Source: Elymus sibiricus
Taxonomy: Eukaryota > Streptophyta > Magnoliopsida > Poales > Poaceae
Length of the DNA stretch: 64,000 nucleotides
Reading direction: 5' to 3'
Assembly: GCA_039707655.1 (NCBI GenBank)
Contig: CM077667.1
Span: 547,502,222 to 547,566,221, forward strand
Below are positions 61,082-64,000 of the stretch, one piece after another (position 1 is the first letter of the stretch; every line of letters begins with the position of its first letter). Both the position numbers and the translations under genes were made by a program. The notes under the pieces were generated by a model, which ran no database searches, was not told where the DNA came from, and saw only the letters and a list, made by a program, of their open reading frames with translations.

Positions 61082-63944
61082 ATGACCTCTCTTTGTGAAT
61101 TTCGCCCCGAAACCCTGTCACTCACGCTCCGGACCCAAAGCTTCCATAAAAACTCATCCAAAACTAACTTTTCAAGCGACCGTTCGGTGGAATTGTTTTC
61201 TTTACAAACCATTTCAGACATTTCGCGTTCACAAACTTTTCTCAAAATAGGTCTCCATATATTACCTCTCTTTGTGAATTTCGCCCCGAAACCCCGTCAC
61301 TGACGCTCCGGACCCAAAGCTTGCATAAAAACTCATCCAAAACTAACTTTTCAAGCGACCGTGCAGTGGAATTGTTTTCTTTACAAACCATTTCAGACAT
61401 TTCGCGTTCACAAAGTTTTCTCAAAATAGGTCTCCATATATGACCTCTCTTTGTGAATTTCCCCCCGAAACCCTGTCACTGATGCTCCGGACCCAAAGCT
61501 TGCATAAAAACTCATCCAAAACTAACTTTTCAAGCGACCGTGCAGTGGAATTGTTTTCTTTACAAACCATTTCAGACATTTCGCGTTCACCAACTTTTCT
61601 CAAAATAGTTCTCCATATATGACCTCTCTTTGTGAATTTCGCCCCGAAACCCTGTCACTGACGCTCCGGACCCAAAGCTTGCATAAAAACTCATCCAAAA
61701 TTAACTTTTCTAGCGACCGTGCAGTGGAATTGTTTTCTTTACAAACCATTTCAGCTATTTCGCGTTCAAAAACTTTTCTCAAAATAGGTCTCCATATATG
61801 ACCTCTCTTTGTGAATTTCGCCCCGAAACCCTGTCACTCACGCTCCGGACCCAAAGCTTCCATAAAAACTCATCCAAAACTAACTTTTCAAGTGACCGTT
61901 CGGTGGAATTGTTTTCTTTACAAACCATTTCAGACATTTCGCGTTCACAAACTTTTCTCAAAATAGGTCTCCATATATTACCTCTCTTTGTGAATTTCGC
62001 CCCGAAACCCCGTCACTGACGCTCCGGACCCAAAGCTTCCATAAAAACTCATCCAAAACTAACTTTTCAAGCGACCGTTCGGTGGAATTGTTTTCTTTAC
62101 AAACCATTTCAGATATTTCGCGTTCAAAAACTTTTCTCAAAATAGGTCTCCATATATGACCTCTCTTTGTGAATTTCGCCCCGAAACCCTGTCACTCACG
62201 CTCCGGACCCAAAGCTTCCATAAAAACTCATCCAAAACTAACTTTTCAAGCGACCGTTCGGTCGAATTGTTTTCTTTACAAACCATTTCAGACATTTCGC
62301 GTTCACAAACTTTTCTCAAAATAGGTCTCCATATATGACCTCTCTTTGTGAATTTCGCCCGAAACCCTGTTACTGACGCTCCGGACCCAAAGCTTGCATA
62401 AAAACTCATCCAAAATTACCTTTTCAAGCGACCGTGCAGTGGAATTGTTTTCTTTACAAACCATTTCAGACATTTCGCGTTCACAAACTTTTCTCAAAAT
62501 AGGTCTCCATATATGACCTCTCTTTGTGAATTTCGCCCCGAAACCCCGTAACTGATGCTCCGGACCCAAAGCTTCCATAAAAACTCATCCAGAACTAACT
62601 TTTCAAGCGACCGTGCAGTGGAATTGTTTTCTTTACAAACCATTTCAGACATTTCGCGTTCACAAACTTTTCTCAAAATAGGTCTCCATATATGACCTCT
62701 CTTTGTGAATTTCGCCCCGAAACCCTGTCACTGACGCTCCGGACCCAAAGCTTCCATAAAAACTCATCCAAAACTAACTTTTCAAGCGACCGTGCAGTGG
62801 TATTGTTTTCTTTACAAACCATTTCAGAAATTTCGCGTTCAGAAACTTTTCTCAAAATAGGTCTCCATATATTACCTCAATTTGTGAATTTCGCCCCGAA
62901 ACCATGTCACTGAAGCTCCGGACCCAAAACTTGCATAAAAACTCATCCAAAACTAAGTTTTCAAGCGACCGTCCAGTGGAATTTTTTTCTTGACAAACTA
63001 TTTTAGACATTTCGCGTTCACAAACTTTTCTCAAAATAGGTCTCCATATATGACCTCTCTTTGTAAATTTCGCCCCGAAACCCTGTCACTAACGCTCCGG
63101 ACCCAAAGCTTGCATAAAAACTCATCCAAAATTACCTATTCAAGCGACCGTGCAGTGGAATTGTTTTCTTTACAAACCATTTCAGACATTTCGTGTTCAC
63201 AAACTTTTCTCAAAATAGGTCTCCATATATTACCTCTCTTTGTGAATTTCGCCCCGAAACCCTGTCACTAACGCTCCGGACCCAAAGCTTGCAAAAAAAC
63301 TCATCCAAAACTAACTTTTCAAGCGACCGTGCAGTGGAATTGTTTTCTTTACAAACCATTTCAGACATTTCGCGTTCACAAACTTTTCTCAAAATAGGTC
63401 TCCATATATGACCTCTCTTTGTGAATTTCGCCCCGAAACCCTGTCACTAACGCTCCGGACCCAAAGCTTGCATAAAAACTCATCCAAAACTAACTTTTCA
63501 AGCGACCGTGCAGTGGAATTGTTTTCTGTACAAACCATTTCAGACATTTCGCGTTCACAAACTTTTCTCAAAATAGGTCTCCATATATGACCTCTCTTTG
63601 TGAATTTCACCCCGAAACCTTGTCACTCATGACCCGGACCCAAAGCTTGCATAAAAACTCATCCAAAACTAACTTTTCAAGCGACCGTGCAGTGGAATTG
63701 TTTACTTTACAAACCATTTCAGACATTTCGCGTTCAAAAACTTTTCTCAAAATAGGTCTCCATATATGACCTCTCTTTGTGAATTTCGCCCCGAAACCCT
63801 GTCACTCACGCTCCGGACCCAAAGCTTCCATAAAAACTCATCCAAAACTAACTTTTCAAGCGACCGTTCGGTGGAATTGTTTTCTTTACAAACCATTTCA
63901 GACATTTCGCGTTCACAAACTTTTCTCAAAATAGGTCTCCATAT
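61082..63944. repeat. Right-end segment of GTTCGGTGG monomers and mosaics
   Basis: A four-monomer set at 60903-61618 is partly repeated at 61619, 716 bp on. The monomer at 61977 combines ACCCCGTCAC with GTTCGGTGG and GTTCAAAAAC features that sit in different units elsewhere, so it is another mosaic. The monomer at 62335-62512 is 178 bp because one C is missing from TTTCGCCCCG (TTTCGCCCGAAA at 62355-62366), which shortens the dyad spacer to two bases. The array continues unchanged to the window edge. Confidence 0.8.
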
Positions 63945-64000
63945 ATTACCTCTCTTTGTGAATTTCGCCCCGAAACCCCGTCACTGACGCTCCGGACCCA
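63945..64000. repeat. Partial monomer at right edge
   Basis: This is the first 56 bp of a monomer (ATTACC to CGGACCCA), so the array extends past the right edge too. It carries ACCCCGTCAC, as at 56637, 61291 and 62007. Confidence 0.95.

Larger units (their letters stand above)
1..64000. repeat. 179-bp tandem satellite array (357 complete monomers)
   Basis: The same 179-bp unit repeats head to tail from the first to the last base, always in one orientation. Landmarks recur every 179 bp: CCATATATGACC, TTTCGCCCCGAAA, CTCCGGACCC, AAGCTTGCATAAAAACTC and GTGCAGTGGAATTG. Between the first ATGACC at 63 and the partial unit at 63945 there are 63882 bp, which is 357 x 179 minus 21. That net shortfall equals the sum of the nine indels located individually in this annotation. 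My majority consensus has 50 C and 25 G in 179 bp (about 42% GC). Monomers differ mainly by substitutions at a limited set of positions. The architecture matches centromeric or pericentromeric satellites of plants and animals; that role is inferred. No database name is assigned. Confidence 0.98.

Noticed and set aside
63..63944. Hundreds of 60-residue open frames on both strands, chained by ATGA (plus) or TTGA (minus) overlaps, like an operon of small proteins.
   Set aside because: They repeat with the satellite period and cycle through all three frames because 179 is not a multiple of three. The minus-strand ones begin at TTG. Differences between monomers change residues freely. They are shadows of the repeat, not genes.
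1..64000. CRISPR array or other prokaryotic direct-repeat locus.
   Set aside because: There is no alternation of short constant repeats with unique spacers. The entire 179-bp unit is repeated, and HOR structure is typical of eukaryotic satellites.
1..64000. Embedded transposon, tRNA, rRNA or other unique sequence hidden in the array.
   Set aside because: Repeat phase is continuous throughout. All departures from 179 bp are single-base indels or the 21-bp deletion, so there is no room for inserted DNA.

Overview
The whole 64 kb window is one uninterrupted tandem satellite DNA array. Every base belongs to a head-to-tail repeat with a 179-bp monomer, all in the same orientation. I see no protein-coding gene, RNA gene, transposon, CRISPR array, inversion or non-satellite spacer. 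Counting from the recurring ATGACC (used here as monomer position 1), there are 357 complete monomers between 63 and 63944, with a 62-bp and a 56-bp partial monomer at the edges. By repeat phase, 350 of the 357 are exactly 179 bp. The others are three of 178 bp, three of 180 bp and one of 158 bp.

A long homogenised array with a near-nucleosome-sized monomer and higher-order repeats (HORs) is typical of a eukaryotic centromere or pericentromere. A plant or animal chromosome assembled from long reads is the likely source. I do not recognise the monomer as a named satellite and cannot name the species. It is not Arabidopsis CEN178/180 or primate alpha satellite as I know them. Centromere identity is an inference from architecture.

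The array is a mosaic of domains. Left domain (1 to about 20.4 kb): an 11-monomer HOR (1969 bp) sits inside a larger 28-monomer period (5012 bp), and a 4.83-kb stretch is repeated with no difference that I found. Middle domain (about 20.4-39 kb): related 16-monomer and 8-monomer units, some shared between blocks 13 kb apart and linked by the same one-base insertion. Central-right (about 39-52.5 kb): short modules of 3 to 6 monomers and one monomer with a 21-bp deletion. Right domain (52.5-64 kb): units that shorten stepwise by whole monomers (8, 7, 6), then a second 6-monomer family.

The layout records repeated unequal exchange. Several hybrid monomers locate the exchange to within about 8-26 bp. 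Other signals are a perfect TTTCG/CGAAA dyad in the monomer, strong C-over-G strand bias, CpG sites that are kept overall yet are frequent variant positions, and a scattered subfamily whose point mutation moves a site closer to the CENP-B box. The 60-residue open frames on both strands are a by-product of the repeat. They chain through 4-base start/stop overlaps and lengthen only where a monomer is 180 bp or a TGA is lost.
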